Shown: positions 1 to 9,625, numbered from the stretch's first letter. The stretch: DNA of 64,000 bases from Pseudomonas putida (GCF_028682395.1 NZ_JANHLC010000004.1:186001-250000); one strand, 5' to 3'. The notes: a model not told the origin generated them from the letters alone. Numbers and translations: made by a program.

Positions 1-234
1 GACCTGCTGCTGACCGAAACCGCCCAGGATGCCCTGGCGCTCTCCCAGCACAGCCGCAATCTGCTGTTGGTGGAGCGTCGGATCAGCGACGATGCCTTGA
101 TCCGCCAGCGTGCCCGCATCCGCCCAATTGCCAGCCCGGAAGGCGCCTGCTGCGTCGAGCGCCTGATGGAACCTTACCCATCGATGTTGGAGCGCCAGTT
201 GGCCCGCATGCACGATACCCGGGCCAAAAACTGA
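1..234 (+). CDS. C-terminal end of an unidentified protein (5' end outside window)
   Basis: An open frame enters from the left edge and ends at a TGA at 232–234, giving 77 residues. It is followed after 23 bp by a perfect hairpin, as expected at the end of a transcription unit. The visible part is hydrophilic, rich in Arg, Leu and Ala, with no membrane segment and a two-cysteine patch (GACCVERL). I do not recognise the family, and the N-terminal domain needed to name it lies outside the window. It converges on the PqiC-type lipoprotein gene. Coding is supported by the uninterrupted frame with Pseudomonas-like GC-rich third positions. Confidence 0.6.
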   Translation, partial: DLLLTETAQDALALSQHSRNLLLVERRISDDALIRQRARIRPIASPEGACCVERLMEPYPSMLERQLARMHDTRAKN

Positions 235-257
235 GGCGCGGCGGCCAGGCTTGGTTC

Positions 258-305
258 GACAGACAATAAAAAGCCCGCTCAATAGCGGGCTTTTTATTGT
301 CTGTC
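258..305. terminator. Bidirectional terminator, perfect 21-bp inverted repeat
   Basis: Two 21-nt arms (258–278 and 285–305) are exact reverse complements around a 6-nt loop, TCAATA. The stem core is GCCCGC/GCGGGC, flanked by A-tracts on one side and T-tracts on the other, so a U-run follows the GC core in both directions. It sits between two convergent genes and ends 8 bp before the stop codon of the lipoprotein gene. Confidence 0.9.
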
Positions 306-313
306 ACCGCTGA

Positions 314-1027
314 TCAGAAGCGAAACACTTCCATATCGGTACGGATCGGCGCAGCCATCGGGATCTTGGGTTTCTGCGGCGCAGCCTGGCGGGCAGGCGC
401 CGGGGCGTTTTTGCGTGGAGCATCCTCGACCAGCGGCGGCTGGTTGGCCAGGGGCTTGAGGGCCACGCTCAACTGCTCGGCCAGGCGCTGCAATAGCTCG
501 CCCTGGGCCTGAACCTGATCCGCCGAGCTACCGGAGTGCTGCTGTTCCAGGTGTACGATGCGGTTATCACGGACCTTGCCACGCCGGTCCAGCAAGCGCC
601 ACTGAGCATCGAGAATCGCCGGCTGCGATACCCCGGAATCCAGGCGGGTAATGGTCAACAGGACCTGTACGTCCTCGGCAAAACCTGCCGGGGCCGGTGA
701 CAGCACCACTCGCTGGCTGTCCAGGCGCCAGGCCAGCTGGCGCACCAGCAGTTGGTTGATATCGGAAGACAGGCTACCGGCCCAACGGCCGTCGGTCGCG
801 GCAGTCAGGCTGCCATCATCCTGGCGTTGCAGCAGTGTTTCGCGTTGCAGGTAGTCCGCCAGGGAAATCGGCCCGAGCACCACCGCCATGCCGGCGCTTT
901 GGGTCGGCTGGCCAGGTTTGCCGCTGTCCAGTTGGTACAGGGACACCGGCTGGTGAACGCTACACCCTGCCAACCCGAGTACACCGGTCAGCAGAGCAAT
1001 AAAAGGAAGGCGCAGAGCAATCATCAT
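314..1027 (-). CDS. PqiC/DUF330-family ABC-type transport auxiliary lipoprotein
   Basis: A 237-residue predicted outer-membrane lipoprotein. The N-terminus MMIALRLPFIALLTGVLGLA is a type II signal peptide ending in a lipobox, LAGC, with Cys as the lipidated residue. The following GCSVHQPVSLYQLDS resembles the start of the PqiC family (ABC-type transport auxiliary lipoproteins that partner MCE-domain lipid transporters). The C-terminal 40 residues are rich in Pro, Ala and Lys, so probably disordered. I chose the ATG at 1027: a longer TTG start at 1054 would place nine charged residues before the signal peptide. It is the last gene of the parE–parC strand, 174 bp after parC. No MCE or permease gene is next to it, so its partner must be elsewhere. 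The family call is from memory of the pattern. Confidence 0.7.
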   Translation of the reverse strand: MMIALRLPFIALLTGVLGLAGCSVHQPVSLYQLDSGKPGQPTQSAGMAVVLGPISLADYLQRETLLQRQDDGSLTAATDGRWAGSLSSDINQLLVRQLAWRLDSQRVVLSPAPAGFAEDVQVLLTITRLDSGVSQPAILDAQWRLLDRRGKVRDNRIVHLEQQHSGSSADQVQAQGELLQRLAEQLSVALKPLANQPPLVEDAPRKNAPAPARQAAPQKPKIPMAAPIRTDMEVFRF

Positions 1028-1160
1028 CCCATCCAGGTGGCGGCCATCAGGCAAGCCACAGTGTGATACGCAAAAAAATCAGTCGAGCACCCAGCCACGC
1101 CGGTCTCGAAAGCGCCTATATCATCCGTGAATCTGCGCCATGACTCCAGCGCCGCAGCGT

Positions 1161-1186
1161 CGATCTACGCTTGAAAGCGCAGATCG
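1161..1186. other. Hairpin in the parC–lipoprotein intercistronic gap
   Basis: CGATCT (1161–1166) and AGATCG (1181–1186) are exact inverted arms, extended inward by CGCTT/AAGCG with one mismatch, around a GA loop. No T-run follows on the minus strand, so it is more likely a processing, attenuation or Rho-associated structure than an intrinsic terminator. Confidence 0.45.
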
Positions 1187-1201
1187 AGCGCTCTGCAACG
1201 G

Positions 1202-3466
1202 CTAATCGAGATTCTCTACCAACAGCGCATCGACCCGCTGGAAACCTCGCGGCAGCTTGTTGCCACGCCGCCCTCGCTCGCCCTTGTAGTGCTCCAGATC
1301 GTCGGCCTTGAGCGACAAGGTACGCTTGCCCGCCTGCAACACCAGGGTCGCATTGTTCGGGATCACCGCAATATCGGTCACATACTCCTCGCGACTGGCG
1401 ACCCGCTCGCCGGGAATACCGATGATCTTGTTGCCCTTGCCCTTGCCCAACTGCGGCAGGTCGCTGATTTTGAAGATCAGCAGGCGCCCTTCGGTGGTCA
1501 CTGCTGCCAGCCAGTTCTCCTCACGATTGCTGACTGGTCTGGGCAACATCACCTTCGAACCATTGGGCAGGCTCAATAGCGCCTTGCCGGCCTTGTTCTT
1601 GGCCTGCAAGTCCTCGCCCTTGACCACGAAACCATAGCCGGCATCGGAAGCGATGACATACAACGCATCGTCCTCGGGCAGCAATACGCACTCGAAGGTC
1701 GCGCCCGGGGGCGGCGTGAGGCGGCCGGTCAACGGCTCGCCCTGGCCACGGGCCGATGGCAACGTATGCGCCGCCACCGAATAACTGCGCCCGGTGGAAT
1801 CGATAAACACCGCAAATTGATTGGAGCGCCCGGCCGCAGCGGTCTTGAAGCCATCGCCGGCCTTGTAGGACAAACCAGTGGCATCAATTTCATGGCCCTT
1901 GGCCGAACGAACCCAGCCTTTCTCCGACAAGACGACCGTGATCTTCTCGTTGGGCAGCAGCTCGGTTTCCGTCAGGGCCTTGGCTTCCGCACGCTCGACA
2001 ATCGGCGAACGGCGGTTATCGCCATAGGTTTCGGCATCGCTGATGAGTTCGCTGCGCACCAGTTTCTTGAGCTTGGCCTCACTGCCGAGCAGCGCCTGGA
2101 GCTTGGCTTGTTCCTTGAGCAAGGCATCCTGCTCGTCGCGCAGCTTCATCTCTTCGAGCCGCGCCAACTGGCGAAGGCGCGTATCGAGGATGTAGTCGGC
2201 CTGGATTTCGCTCAGTTCGAAACGAGCGATCAGTTCCGCCTTCGGATGCTCGGCGGTGCGGATGATATGAATCACTTCATCCAGGTTGAGGTAGGCGATC
2301 AGCAAGCCGTCCAACAGGTGCAGGCGACGCTCGACCTTGTCCAGGCGGAACTGCAGGCGCCGACGCACGGTACGCACGCGGAATTCCAGCCACTCGACCA
2401 GCAGCGCACGCAGGTTCTTCAACTGCGGCTTGCCGTCCAGCCCGATGATATTGATGTTGACCCGGTAGCTGGACTCCAGATCAGTGCTGGCAAACAGATG
2501 CTGCATCAGCACTTCGTGGTCGATCCGGTTGCTGGTCGGAATAATCACGATCCGGCAGGGGTTCTCATGGTCGGACTCGTCACGCAGATCCGCCACCTGC
2601 GGCAACTTCGACGGCTTGGCCTGCATCAGCGCCGCGATCTGCTCCAGCACCTTAGCCCCGGAGACCTGGTGCGGCAGGGCCGTGACGATAATATCGCCAT
2701 CCTCGATATGGTAAACGGCGCGCATGCGCACCGAACCACGACCGGTTTCGTAGATTTTCAGCAGGTCGGCGCGCGGCGTGATGATTTCCGCCTCAGTCGG
2801 GTAGTCCGGGCCCTGAATATGCTCGCACAGCTCGGCCACCGTGGCCTTGGGCTCATCGAGCAGGCGCACGCAGGCACTGGCGACTTCACGCAGGTTATGC
2901 GGTGGCACGTCCGTGGCCATGCCCACCGCAATGCCGGTGGTGCCATTGAGCAGGATGTTGGGCAGGCGCGCCGGCAACACCAGCGGTTCGTCCAAGGTGC
3001 CATCGAAGTTCGGGCCCCAGTCTGCCGTGCCTTGCCCCAGCTCGCTGAGCAACACTTCGGAGTAACGCGACAGGCGCGCCTCGGTGTAACGCATGGCGGC
3101 GAAAGATTTGGGGTCATCCGGCGCACCCCAGTTGCCCTGGCCGTCCACCAGGGTGTAGCGGTAGCTGAACGGCTGAGCCATCAACACCATGGCTTCATAG
3201 CAGGCCGAATCGCCGTGGGGGTGGAACTTACCGAGCACGTCACCGACCGTACGGGCGGATTTCTTGTGCTTGGAGTCAGCGTCCAGCCCCAGCTCGCTCA
3301 TGGCGTAGACGATACGCCGCTGTACCGGTTTCAGGCCGTCGCCGATATGCGGCAAAGCACGGTCCATGATCACGTACATGGAGTAGTTGAGGTAGGCCTG
3401 TTCGGTGAAGTCAGCCAGTGACCGGCGTTCTACGCCATCCAGGCTGAGATCAAGGGAGTCGCTCAT
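1202..3466 (-). CDS. parC: DNA topoisomerase IV subunit A
   Basis: The 754-residue A subunit of topoisomerase IV forms the cleavage-religation half of the ParC2ParE2 enzyme that decatenates daughter chromosomes. The winged-helix region reads [15 protein letters not shown], and the active-site tyrosine is Tyr127 in [11 protein letters not shown]. Residues Ser87 and Glu91, the quinolone-resistance positions in Pseudomonas ParC, have the drug-sensitive form. The C-terminal third is the β-pinwheel. Length matches the family (E. coli 752). The start [11 protein letters not shown] is preceded by TGAGG seven bases upstream; the longer upstream frame overlaps the retropepsin gene and is not credible. 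The gene follows the retropepsin by 10 bp and is on the same strand as parE, with two small genes between. Confidence 0.98.
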   Translation of the reverse strand: MSDSLDLSLDGVERRSLADFTEQAYLNYSMYVIMDRALPHIGDGLKPVQRRIVYAMSELGLDADSKHKKSARTVGDVLGKFHPHGDSACYEAMVLMAQPFSYRYTLVDGQGNWGAPDDPKSFAAMRYTEARLSRYSEVLLSELGQGTADWGPNFDGTLDEPLVLPARLPNILLNGTTGIAVGMATDVPPHNLREVASACVRLLDEPKATVAELCEHIQGPDYPTEAEIITPRADLLKIYETGRGSVRMRAVYHIEDGDIIVTALPHQVSGAKVLEQIAALMQAKPSKLPQVADLRDESDHENPCRIVIIPTSNRIDHEVLMQHLFASTDLESSYRVNINIIGLDGKPQLKNLRALLVEWLEFRVRTVRRRLQFRLDKVERRLHLLDGLLIAYLNLDEVIHIIRTAEHPKAELIARFELSEIQADYILDTRLRQLARLEEMKLRDEQDALLKEQAKLQALLGSEAKLKKLVRSELISDAETYGDNRRSPIVERAEAKALTETELLPNEKITVVLSEKGWVRSAKGHEIDATGLSYKAGDGFKTAAAGRSNQFAVFIDSTGRSYSVAAHTLPSARGQGEPLTGRLTPPPGATFECVLLPEDDALYVIASDAGYGFVVKGEDLQAKNKAGKALLSLPNGSKVMLPRPVSNREENWLAAVTTEGRLLIFKISDLPQLGKGKGNKIIGIPGERVASREEYVTDIAVIPNNATLVLQAGKRTLSLKADDLEHYKGERGRRGNKLPRGFQRVDALLVENLD

Positions 3467-3476
3467 GCGGGCCTCA

Positions 3477-3998
3477 TCAGTTCGTAGTCTGGCGCAGCAG
3501 CATAGTGCCGCCGCGCTGAGTGAATTCAAGTTTTTTCAAGGCGCTCATGCCCAGCAGCACCTGCTCGCCGTCCAGTCCCGGCGCCACCAGCGCCCGGACG
3601 TCACGCAGTTCGATGGCGCCCAGCCTTACGCTGTCGAGCCGGGTTCGATACCCCTCGCTGCGACCATTGGCGGTACTGACCGTCACCGGTACGCCCCGCG
3701 CCAGGCCAAGGCGCTCGGCCACTGCGCTGGGAATGGCCACATCGGTCGCCCCGGTATCGAGCATAAACTGCACGGCCTGGCCATTGATTTGCCCCGTGGC
3801 GACAAAATGTCCCAGGGCATTACCCTGCAGCTGCACTTCTATAAAGCCATCGCCCTGCTGGGAACTGACGACCGCATTGGGGTTTTCCTGGCGCTGTTCC
3901 CAGGCGCCGAAAAACCGCGTCGCCAGAAACAATCCGGCGCCCCAGGCCAGCACCAGCAGCACACGGCCGGCACGTTTTCCCGGCGGTTGCGTGCTCAT
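3477..3998 (-). CDS. Retropepsin-like aspartic protease, clan AA (TIGR02281 type)
   Basis: A 173-residue membrane-anchored protein. Residues about 12–30 ([18 protein letters not shown]) form a single N-terminal membrane anchor. The rest carries a retropepsin fold, with the active-site triad [10 protein letters not shown] in place of the classical DTGA/DSGA, and later [10 protein letters not shown] as the usual C-terminal strand. One triad per chain implies a homodimer. Such single-domain bacterial retropepsins are presumed periplasmic proteases; the substrate is unknown. Its ATG overlaps the stop of the upstream phytase-esterase-like gene by 4 bp (ATGA), and parC follows 10 bp later, so it is translationally linked to the topoisomerase IV genes. 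No functional tie to topoisomerase IV is evident. Confidence 0.85.
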   Translation of the reverse strand: MSTQPPGKRAGRVLLVLAWGAGLFLATRFFGAWEQRQENPNAVVSSQQGDGFIEVQLQGNALGHFVATGQINGQAVQFMLDTGATDVAIPSAVAERLGLARGVPVTVSTANGRSEGYRTRLDSVRLGAIELRDVRALVAPGLDGEQVLLGMSALKKLEFTQRGGTMLLRQTTN

Positions 3999-4978
3999 GG
4001 CTTGGCTCCCCAGCCACCGGCCGGCGCGGCAAAACGCCAGACGATTGGCCGACGCTCGCCATCATTGCGCGCACCGTCGTTGTTATCCACACCGACCCAC
4101 GCCCCCTGGGCGTCGATGACCAATGCTTCGGCCAGCCCAAACGCCTGTGGATAACGCCGTGCATCGGTCAGCGCCTCGGCAGCAAACGACCAGCAGTGCT
4201 CGACGGCGGCAGTCGCCGCATCGCGCCGGCAAATGCGATAGGCATTGCGTTCCAGGGTAAACAGCTTGCCGTTGAACAGCGCCAGGTCGGAAAAGTCCCG
4301 AGAGACTTCCCGCGCCTGCGGAAACTGCGCCGGCTGCATTTCAGTGCCCGCTTCGCTGAGCAGGACACAGGCACCGTTGCAGTTCCACAAGGTCTGCTGG
4401 CGCTGGATCAGCATCAGGCCACGACGCTCACGCTCCGCGGCCAGCCAGATCCGATCACCCTGGGGGCTGACCGCCAGGCCTTCGAACAGCGCGTTGAAAT
4501 GCAGCAACATGCCGCTGCCCCGCGCCTGGCGTACCAGGTTCGGGGAGATCTTCAACCAGTTCGCCGGGCCCTCTTTCGGCACGAACAGCACAGCGGCGTG
4601 GGCTTCGCTGACCAGATAACGATTACCGGCGGTATCGCAACTGATGCCTTCGAAATCCAGCTCACCGCCGCGCAGAAAACTGCTGGCCCAGGTCCGCGAG
4701 CGCAGGCCCCAGGGCAAACCGCTATCAGGCACCGGCGGCACCTGGAGAGCGACCCCTTCGGCCTGCCAGACAGCCGCCGCCTGATCCAGCCGATACAGCA
4801 GGTCGTCGTCGCGATCGGAAACCGCCCACAACGCGCCGCCACATTGCGCCAGGCCCGACAGATTGCCGCCACGCATGCCCTCGACAGGGTGCTCGGCCAG
4901 CAACTTCAGCTCCGTCCACGGCTCGGCCGCGGCGGGTAGCGCGGCCATCAGCAAACATGCCCCCCAGGCACGCTGCAT
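3995..4978 (-). CDS. Secreted phytase-esterase-like β-propeller protein
   Basis: A 327-residue exported protein with a Sec signal peptide (MQRAWGACLLMAALPAAAEP, cleavage after AAA or AEP). The mature part resembles the 'esterase-like activity of phytase' family: LSGLAQCGGALWAVSDRDDDLLYRL near the start, a central FEGISCD, then FEGLAVSPQGDRIWLAAER and a final WVGVDNNDGARNDGER. These Asp-rich loops are typical of a β-propeller that binds metal. True phytase activity is not established for this branch. Its start codon shares one base with the parE stop (TGATG), so its translation is coupled to parE. The start is supported by the signal peptide. Confidence 0.75.
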   Translation of the reverse strand: MQRAWGACLLMAALPAAAEPWTELKLLAEHPVEGMRGGNLSGLAQCGGALWAVSDRDDDLLYRLDQAAAVWQAEGVALQVPPVPDSGLPWGLRSRTWASSFLRGGELDFEGISCDTAGNRYLVSEAHAAVLFVPKEGPANWLKISPNLVRQARGSGMLLHFNALFEGLAVSPQGDRIWLAAERERRGLMLIQRQQTLWNCNGACVLLSEAGTEMQPAQFPQAREVSRDFSDLALFNGKLFTLERNAYRICRRDAATAAVEHCWSFAAEALTDARRYPQAFGLAEALVIDAQGAWVGVDNNDGARNDGERRPIVWRFAAPAGGWGAKP

Positions 4979-6882
4979 CAGGCCAGCACCTGCGCCAGGT
5001 CGCCCTTGGATTCCAGCCAGGATTTGCGATCGCCGGCGCGTTTCTTCGCCAGCAGCATGTCCATCATTTCCGATGCCACGGCATAGTCGTCCAGGGTCAG
5101 TTGCACCAGGCGCCGGGTATTGGGGTCCATGGTCGTTTCGCGCAACTGCGGCGGATTCATCTCGCCCAGCCCCTTGAATCGGGTGACCTGCGGCTTGCCA
5201 CGCTTTTTCTCGGCGACCAGCCGGTCAAGAATGCCATCACGCTCGGCTTCATCCAGGGCATAGAAGATTTCCTTGCCCAGGTCGATGCGATACAGCGGCG
5301 GCATGGCGACATACACGTGGCCGGCGTCCACCAGTGGACGGAAATGCTGGACGAACAAGGCGCACAGCAGGGTCGCGATATGCAGGCCATCGGAGTCGGC
5401 GTCGGCGAGGATGCAGATCTTGCCGTAGCGCAGTTGGCTGATATCTTCGGCGCCCGGGTCGACCCCAATGGCCACGGCGATGTTGTGCACCTCCTGGCTG
5501 GCCAGGACTTCGCTGCCATCGACTTCCCAAGTATTGAGGATCTTGCCGCGCAGCGGCAGGATCGCCTGGAACTCCTTGTCCCGTGCCTGCTTGGCCGAAC
5601 CACCGGCGGAATCACCCTCGACTAGGAACAGTTCGGCGCGCATCGGGTCCTGGCCCGCGCAATCCGCCAGCTTGCCGGGCAACGCCGGCCCCTGGGTGAT
5701 GCGCTTGCGCTCGACCTTCTTGCTCGCCTTGAGGCGCCGCCCGGCGTTACTGATCGCCAACTCGGCCAGTTGCATGCCCAGTTCGGGGTTGGCATTGAGC
5801 CAGAGGCTGAAAGCATCCTTGACCACGCCGGAGACAAAGGCCGAGGCCTCGCGCGAGGACAATCGCTCCTTGGTCTGGCCGGAGAACTGCGGCTCCTGCA
5901 TCTTCATCGACAGGACAAAAGCAATCCGCTCCCAGACGTCTTCCGGCGCCAGCTTGACCCCACGCGGCAGCAGGCTACGGAACTCGCAGAACTCGCGCAT
6001 GGCGTCGAGCAGGCCCTGACGCAGGCCGTTGACGTGCGTACCGCCCTGCGCCGTCGGGATCAGGTTGACGTAGCTTTCCTGGACACTGTCGCCGCCCTCG
6101 GGCAGCCACAGCAGGGCCCAGTCCACGGCTTCCTTGTTACCTGCCAGGCTACCGCAGAACGGCTCGTCCGGCAGACGCTCGAAGCCGCTGACCGCATCGA
6201 CCAGGTAGGAGCGCAGGCCGTCCTCGTAGTGCCACTCGACCTTCTCGCCGGTGGCCTTGTCCTCGAAACTGACCAGCAGCCCCGGGCACAGTACGGCCTT
6301 GGCCTTGAGGACGTGCTTGAGGCGGCTGATGGAGAACTTGGGGGAATCGAAGTACTTCGGATCCGGCGCGAAATACACGCTGGTACCGGTATTGCGCTTG
6401 CCAACGCTGCCGACCACTTCCAGTTCGGTGGCCTTGTAGCCGTCGGCGAAGGTCATCTGGTACTCATTGCCATCACGCTTGACCTTGACCCGGACCTGGG
6501 TCGACAGCGCGTTGACCACCGAGATGCCCACGCCGTGCAGGCCGCCGGAGAACTGGTAGTTCTTGTTGGAGAACTTACCGCCCGCGTGGAGCTTGGTCAG
6601 GATCAGTTCGACCCCCGAAACGCCTTCTTCCGGGTGGATATCCACTGGCATACCACGACCATCGTCGCTGACTTCCAGGGAATGGTCGGCATGCAGGATG
6701 ACCTGCACCGATTTGGCATGGCCGGCCAGGGCTTCGTCGACGCTGTTGTCGATGACTTCCTGGGCCAGGTGGTTCGGCCGACTGGTGTCGGTGTACATGC
6801 CGGGGCGTTTGCGCACCGGGTCGAGGCCCGAGAGGACTTCGATGGCGTCTGCGTTATAAGAGCTAGCGCTGGGAGTGGCCAT
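4978..6882 (-). CDS. parE: DNA topoisomerase IV subunit B
   Basis: The 634-residue ATPase subunit of topoisomerase IV (E. coli 630). The N-terminal GHKL domain has VIDNSVDEAL, the DDGRGMPVDIHPEE Mg-ATP motif and GGLHGVGISVVNAL. The transducer follows, then the TOPRIM domain with ELFLVEGDSAGGSAKQ, LPLRGKILN and DADSDGLHI. Start MATPSASSYNADAIEVLSGL is typical for Pseudomonas ParE. It is 41 bp downstream of the YqiA esterase gene; in gammaproteobacteria yqiA, cpdA and parE commonly travel together. The downstream phytase-esterase-like gene and the retropepsin separate it from parC. Confidence 0.98.
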   Translation of the reverse strand: MATPSASSYNADAIEVLSGLDPVRKRPGMYTDTSRPNHLAQEVIDNSVDEALAGHAKSVQVILHADHSLEVSDDGRGMPVDIHPEEGVSGVELILTKLHAGGKFSNKNYQFSGGLHGVGISVVNALSTQVRVKVKRDGNEYQMTFADGYKATELEVVGSVGKRNTGTSVYFAPDPKYFDSPKFSISRLKHVLKAKAVLCPGLLVSFEDKATGEKVEWHYEDGLRSYLVDAVSGFERLPDEPFCGSLAGNKEAVDWALLWLPEGGDSVQESYVNLIPTAQGGTHVNGLRQGLLDAMREFCEFRSLLPRGVKLAPEDVWERIAFVLSMKMQEPQFSGQTKERLSSREASAFVSGVVKDAFSLWLNANPELGMQLAELAISNAGRRLKASKKVERKRITQGPALPGKLADCAGQDPMRAELFLVEGDSAGGSAKQARDKEFQAILPLRGKILNTWEVDGSEVLASQEVHNIAVAIGVDPGAEDISQLRYGKICILADADSDGLHIATLLCALFVQHFRPLVDAGHVYVAMPPLYRIDLGKEIFYALDEAERDGILDRLVAEKKRGKPQVTRFKGLGEMNPPQLRETTMDPNTRRLVQLTLDDYAVASEMMDMLLAKKRAGDRKSWLESKGDLAQVLA

Positions 6883-6923
6883 GGGGTCTCGTCGTTAGTC
6901 GTCAGTGAAAAGGGTTGCCGCGA

Positions 6924-7532
6924 TCAAAGCGCGGAAAAATCGATGGCCTGGTACAGGTCCGCACCCACGCCGGCAAAACTCAGCAGGGCCGGCAAGTGCT
7001 CGGCGAACCCCTGAAAGCCATGATCGCCGCCAGCCTCGATACGCAGGGCACAGGCCCGGTAGTACTGGGCAGCGACACGGTAGTCCAGGGTTTCATCGGC
7101 GGTCTGCAGCCAGACCTGAAACCGCTGCGGATCCTGCGGGGGCGGCACTTCCAGCTCGGCCAGGGCCGTGACATGGTCGTGGGTCAGCGCCCATTGTTCG
7201 CCGCTGTACAGGTTTTGCTGCGGGCCAAGATAGCCGTCGAACAGGCGATGCGGGCCGACCGCCGGGTTGATCAACAAGGCTTTCAGGCCATGGCGCTCGG
7301 CCAGGTGAGTCGCATAGTAGCCGCCGAGCGAGCTGCCGACCAGCAGTGGACGCCCCAGCTCGGCGATCGCGGCTTCCAGTTGGGCCATGGCCTCACGCGG
7401 GTGGTGATGCAGGGCCGGTACCCGCAGTTGCCCGGCCAGGCCCAAGGCGTCCATCAGCGCGATCAGTTGGGTGGCTTTCTTCGACAGGGGTGAGCTGTTG
7501 AAGCCATGGATATACAGGATCGAGCCGGGCAT
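6924..7532 (-). CDS. yqiA: YqiA family α/β-hydrolase (esterase)
   Basis: A 202-residue α/β-hydrolase of the YqiA/UPF0227 type. It starts MPGSILYIHGFNSSPLSKKA, with the oxyanion-hole HGF. The nucleophile elbow is GSSLGGYYA and the catalytic His lies in GGDHGFQGF near the end. E. coli YqiA acts on short acyl esters in vitro; its cellular substrate is unclear. I chose the ATG at 7532 because GGAGAG lies 7–8 bases upstream, rather than the in-frame ATG seven codons earlier. It lies between cpdA (115 bp upstream) and parE (41 bp downstream). Confidence 0.9.
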   Translation of the reverse strand: MPGSILYIHGFNSSPLSKKATQLIALMDALGLAGQLRVPALHHHPREAMAQLEAAIAELGRPLLVGSSLGGYYATHLAERHGLKALLINPAVGPHRLFDGYLGPQQNLYSGEQWALTHDHVTALAELEVPPPQDPQRFQVWLQTADETLDYRVAAQYYRACALRIEAGGDHGFQGFAEHLPALLSFAGVGADLYQAIDFSAL

Positions 7533-7646
7533 GCGTTCGCTCTCCATAAGCACCGCCCCCCAGGGGCGCAGGCAAAGAGGCGCAGTTTAGCCTGAGTCGC
7601 GCACGCTGGCGCAGTCATGGGTGTTTCCTGCCATTAAAGCGCGCGA

Positions 7647-8459
7647 TCAGTAGCCGGTGCTGCCGTAATCGACTTCAAAGTGGAAGTCGGCAACCCGGGA
7701 AACCCCGGTTTCCAGACGTCCATCGTCAAACAGGCGCAGCCAGCGATAGCCGGGGGCCTGCTCGCCCACCTTGAAATCGTCGCTACCGGGCTCGAATTGC
7801 ACGCAGGTGGAGGGTGATGCCAGCAACCGCACACCGTTACGCGACTGGTCGAAGGCCTGGTGCACGTGGCCCCAGAGTATGGCCCGGGCCTGGGGGAAGC
7901 GCTCGATCACGGCAAACAGCGCGTCGGGATTGCGCAAACCGATGGGTTCCATCCAGGTGCAGCCGATAGGCACCGGATGATGGTGAAAGCAGATCAAGTG
8001 ATGACGCTCAGGGGCTTCGCTCAAGGCCTGCACCAGCAATTGCAATTGCTCGTCGGCCAGATAGCCGGGCACCGAGCCGGGTACGGCAGAGTCCAGCAGG
8101 GTAATGCGCCAGGCACCGAGGTCGACCACCGGCTCAAGCAAATCACTGTGCTGGGCCGCTGCGGCCATCTCGCGGGCTTCGTCATGGTTGCCGGGGAGCC
8201 AGCGGGCCGGCGCCGCGATCTGCTCGCTGATCTGACGAAACTGCTGGTAGGACGCTTGCGTGCCGTCTTGGGACAGGTCGCCCGTGGCGATCAACAGGTC
8301 GACCGACGTCTGTTCGGCCAGGACCCTTTCGACCACCCGCTGCAGGCTGTCACGGGTATTCATGCCCAACAGGGTGCCGTGCGCCTCGGCGAACAGATGG
8401 CTATCGGACAACTGCACCAGCAGCACCGAATCGGCGGTAGGTATGGATGCACTCGACAA
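7647..8459 (-). CDS. cpdA: 3',5'-cyclic-AMP phosphodiesterase (TTG start)
   Basis: A 270-residue class III cyclic nucleotide phosphodiesterase that hydrolyses cAMP to AMP and thereby tunes Vfr/CRP signalling. The metallophosphoesterase motifs are all present in order: QLSDSHLF, GDLSQDG, PGNHDE, CFHHHPV and WGHVHQAFD, giving a dinuclear metal site. There is no ATG in a suitable place. The best start is the TTG at 8457–8459 (LSSASIPTADSVLLVQLSD), with GGGAG six bases upstream; this gives the usual family length. It lies downstream of the DUF1249 gene (105 bp gap) in the nudF–parE run. Confidence 0.92.
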   Translation of the reverse strand: MSSASIPTADSVLLVQLSDSHLFAEAHGTLLGMNTRDSLQRVVERVLAEQTSVDLLIATGDLSQDGTQASYQQFRQISEQIAAPARWLPGNHDEAREMAAAAQHSDLLEPVVDLGAWRITLLDSAVPGSVPGYLADEQLQLLVQALSEAPERHHLICFHHHPVPIGCTWMEPIGLRNPDALFAVIERFPQARAILWGHVHQAFDQSRNGVRLLASPSTCVQFEPGSDDFKVGEQAPGYRWLRLFDDGRLETGVSRVADFHFEVDYGSTGY

Positions 8460-8564
8460 GACAGTCTCCCAGGGGCGGATCACGGGGCAGGCCGGGCAAT
8501 TATGGTCGGGGAATCGCAAAAGCGTAACCCCGCCAAAGCAGACACTGTGTTCACACAATCGCGA

Positions 8565-9017
8565 TCAGCGGACGGCTTCGAACTCATGCCCGCAGGCCAG
8601 GCAATGGCTCAGCCATTCGCCCAGGAACACATTGAGCTGGGCCTTCTCGTCAGGCTGGTGCATGGCGGCATTCGGATACGGGTAGATACTGCGAAAACGC
8701 CGGGCATGCTCGGCGCAGATCACTTCGGCCATCCGTGCATCATGGTAGACCTGCACCTGCAACTGCGGCACCGGCAGCCAAGGCAGGCTGTGCTCCTGGC
8801 GGACCAGCAAGGTGGTGGTGTACGGACAATCCACCAGCACCTCAATGGCCAGCACCCCGAGCATCTGGTCGCCCTGGGTCACGGCGATACGCCGGGCGCT
8901 ACGCTGCTCACGCATCTGCGGCAACAACCGCATCAGGCGCGCGTAGTTGGCCTCGCAGGCGGCCTGCAGGCCAGCCAGGTCAACCCGATAGCGATCGCGC
9001 AGCAGGTTTACGCCCAT
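8565..9017 (-). CDS. DUF1249 family protein (YqiB-like)
   Basis: A 150-residue cytosolic protein of the YqiB/DUF1249 family, in its usual place between nudF and cpdA. It starts MGVNLLRDRYRVDLAGLQAACEANYARLMRLLP, and its middle has an alternating β-strand pattern (VLVDCPYTTTLLVRQE). There is no signal peptide, membrane segment or catalytic motif, and the molecular function is unknown. It ends LSHCLACGHEFEAVR, with a C-x-x-C pair that might bind metal. Its start codon lies 10 bp inside the end of nudF, so the two are translationally coupled. Confidence 0.85.
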   Translation of the reverse strand: MGVNLLRDRYRVDLAGLQAACEANYARLMRLLPQMREQRSARRIAVTQGDQMLGVLAIEVLVDCPYTTTLLVRQEHSLPWLPVPQLQVQVYHDARMAEVICAEHARRFRSIYPYPNAAMHQPDEKAQLNVFLGEWLSHCLACGHEFEAVR

Positions 9018-9625
9018 AGCCCCCTCACTTCAGCGCGGTTCAGTGCCAGCCACTGGATGGCAATAATCGTTGCCGCATTGGCAATACGTCCGTCACGCAC
9101 GGCCTGCAAGGCATCCTCGAAGGCCCAGACTGACACGCGAATATCCTCGCCTTCCGCTTCCAGCCCGTGCAGGCCACCCACACCCGTCGTCTGGCAGCGC
9201 CCCAGGAACAGATGAACAAATTCGTCACTGCCTCCCGGCGATGGAAAATACCGGGTAATCGGCCACAGGGCAGCGAGTTTCAGGCCAGCTTCCTCCTGTG
9301 CCTCGCGATGAGCAACTGCTTGCGGCTCTTCGTCCCTGTCGATCAGACCGGCGACCATCTCGATCAGCCAGGGCGTGGCGGCCTTGCCCAGGGCGCCAAC
9401 GCGAAACTGCTCCAGCAACACCACTTCATCATGCACCGCGTCATAGGGCAGGACACAGACTGCATCGTGGCGCACAAACAGCTCGCGGCTGATTTCCCGG
9501 CCCATGCCGCCCGCGAACAGCTCGTGGCGCAAATGCACTCGATCCAGGCGGTAGAAGCCCTGGAAGCAGTTTTCACGCCGAACGATGTCGACAACGGTCG
9601 GAAGGGCGTGGGGGCGGTCGGTCAT
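9008..9625 (-). CDS. nudF: ADP-ribose pyrophosphatase (Nudix hydrolase)
   Basis: A 205-residue Nudix hydrolase that converts ADP-ribose to AMP and ribose-5-phosphate. The complete Nudix box G-x5-E-x7-REAQEEAGL is present (GLIDRDEEPQAVAH then REAQEEAGL). Downstream are the typical PSPGGSDEFVHLFLG and QTTGVGGLHGLEAEGEDI segments of the NudF branch. The start MTDRPHALP is chosen over an ATG 24 codons upstream because ACGAGG lies just before it and because the length then equals the family norm. It is the first gene of the minus-strand run and diverges from the DUF3298 lipoprotein gene across 198 bp that should hold both promoters. Confidence 0.93.
   Translation of the reverse strand: MTDRPHALPTVVDIVRRENCFQGFYRLDRVHLRHELFAGGMGREISRELFVRHDAVCVLPYDAVHDEVVLLEQFRVGALGKAATPWLIEMVAGLIDRDEEPQAVAHREAQEEAGLKLAALWPITRYFPSPGGSDEFVHLFLGRCQTTGVGGLHGLEAEGEDIRVSVWAFEDALQAVRDGRIANAATIIAIQWLALNRAEVRGLWA

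Noticed and set aside
1766..3421. 551-codon open frame antisense to parC
   Set aside because: Composition is typical of a shadow frame and it lies wholly inside parC.
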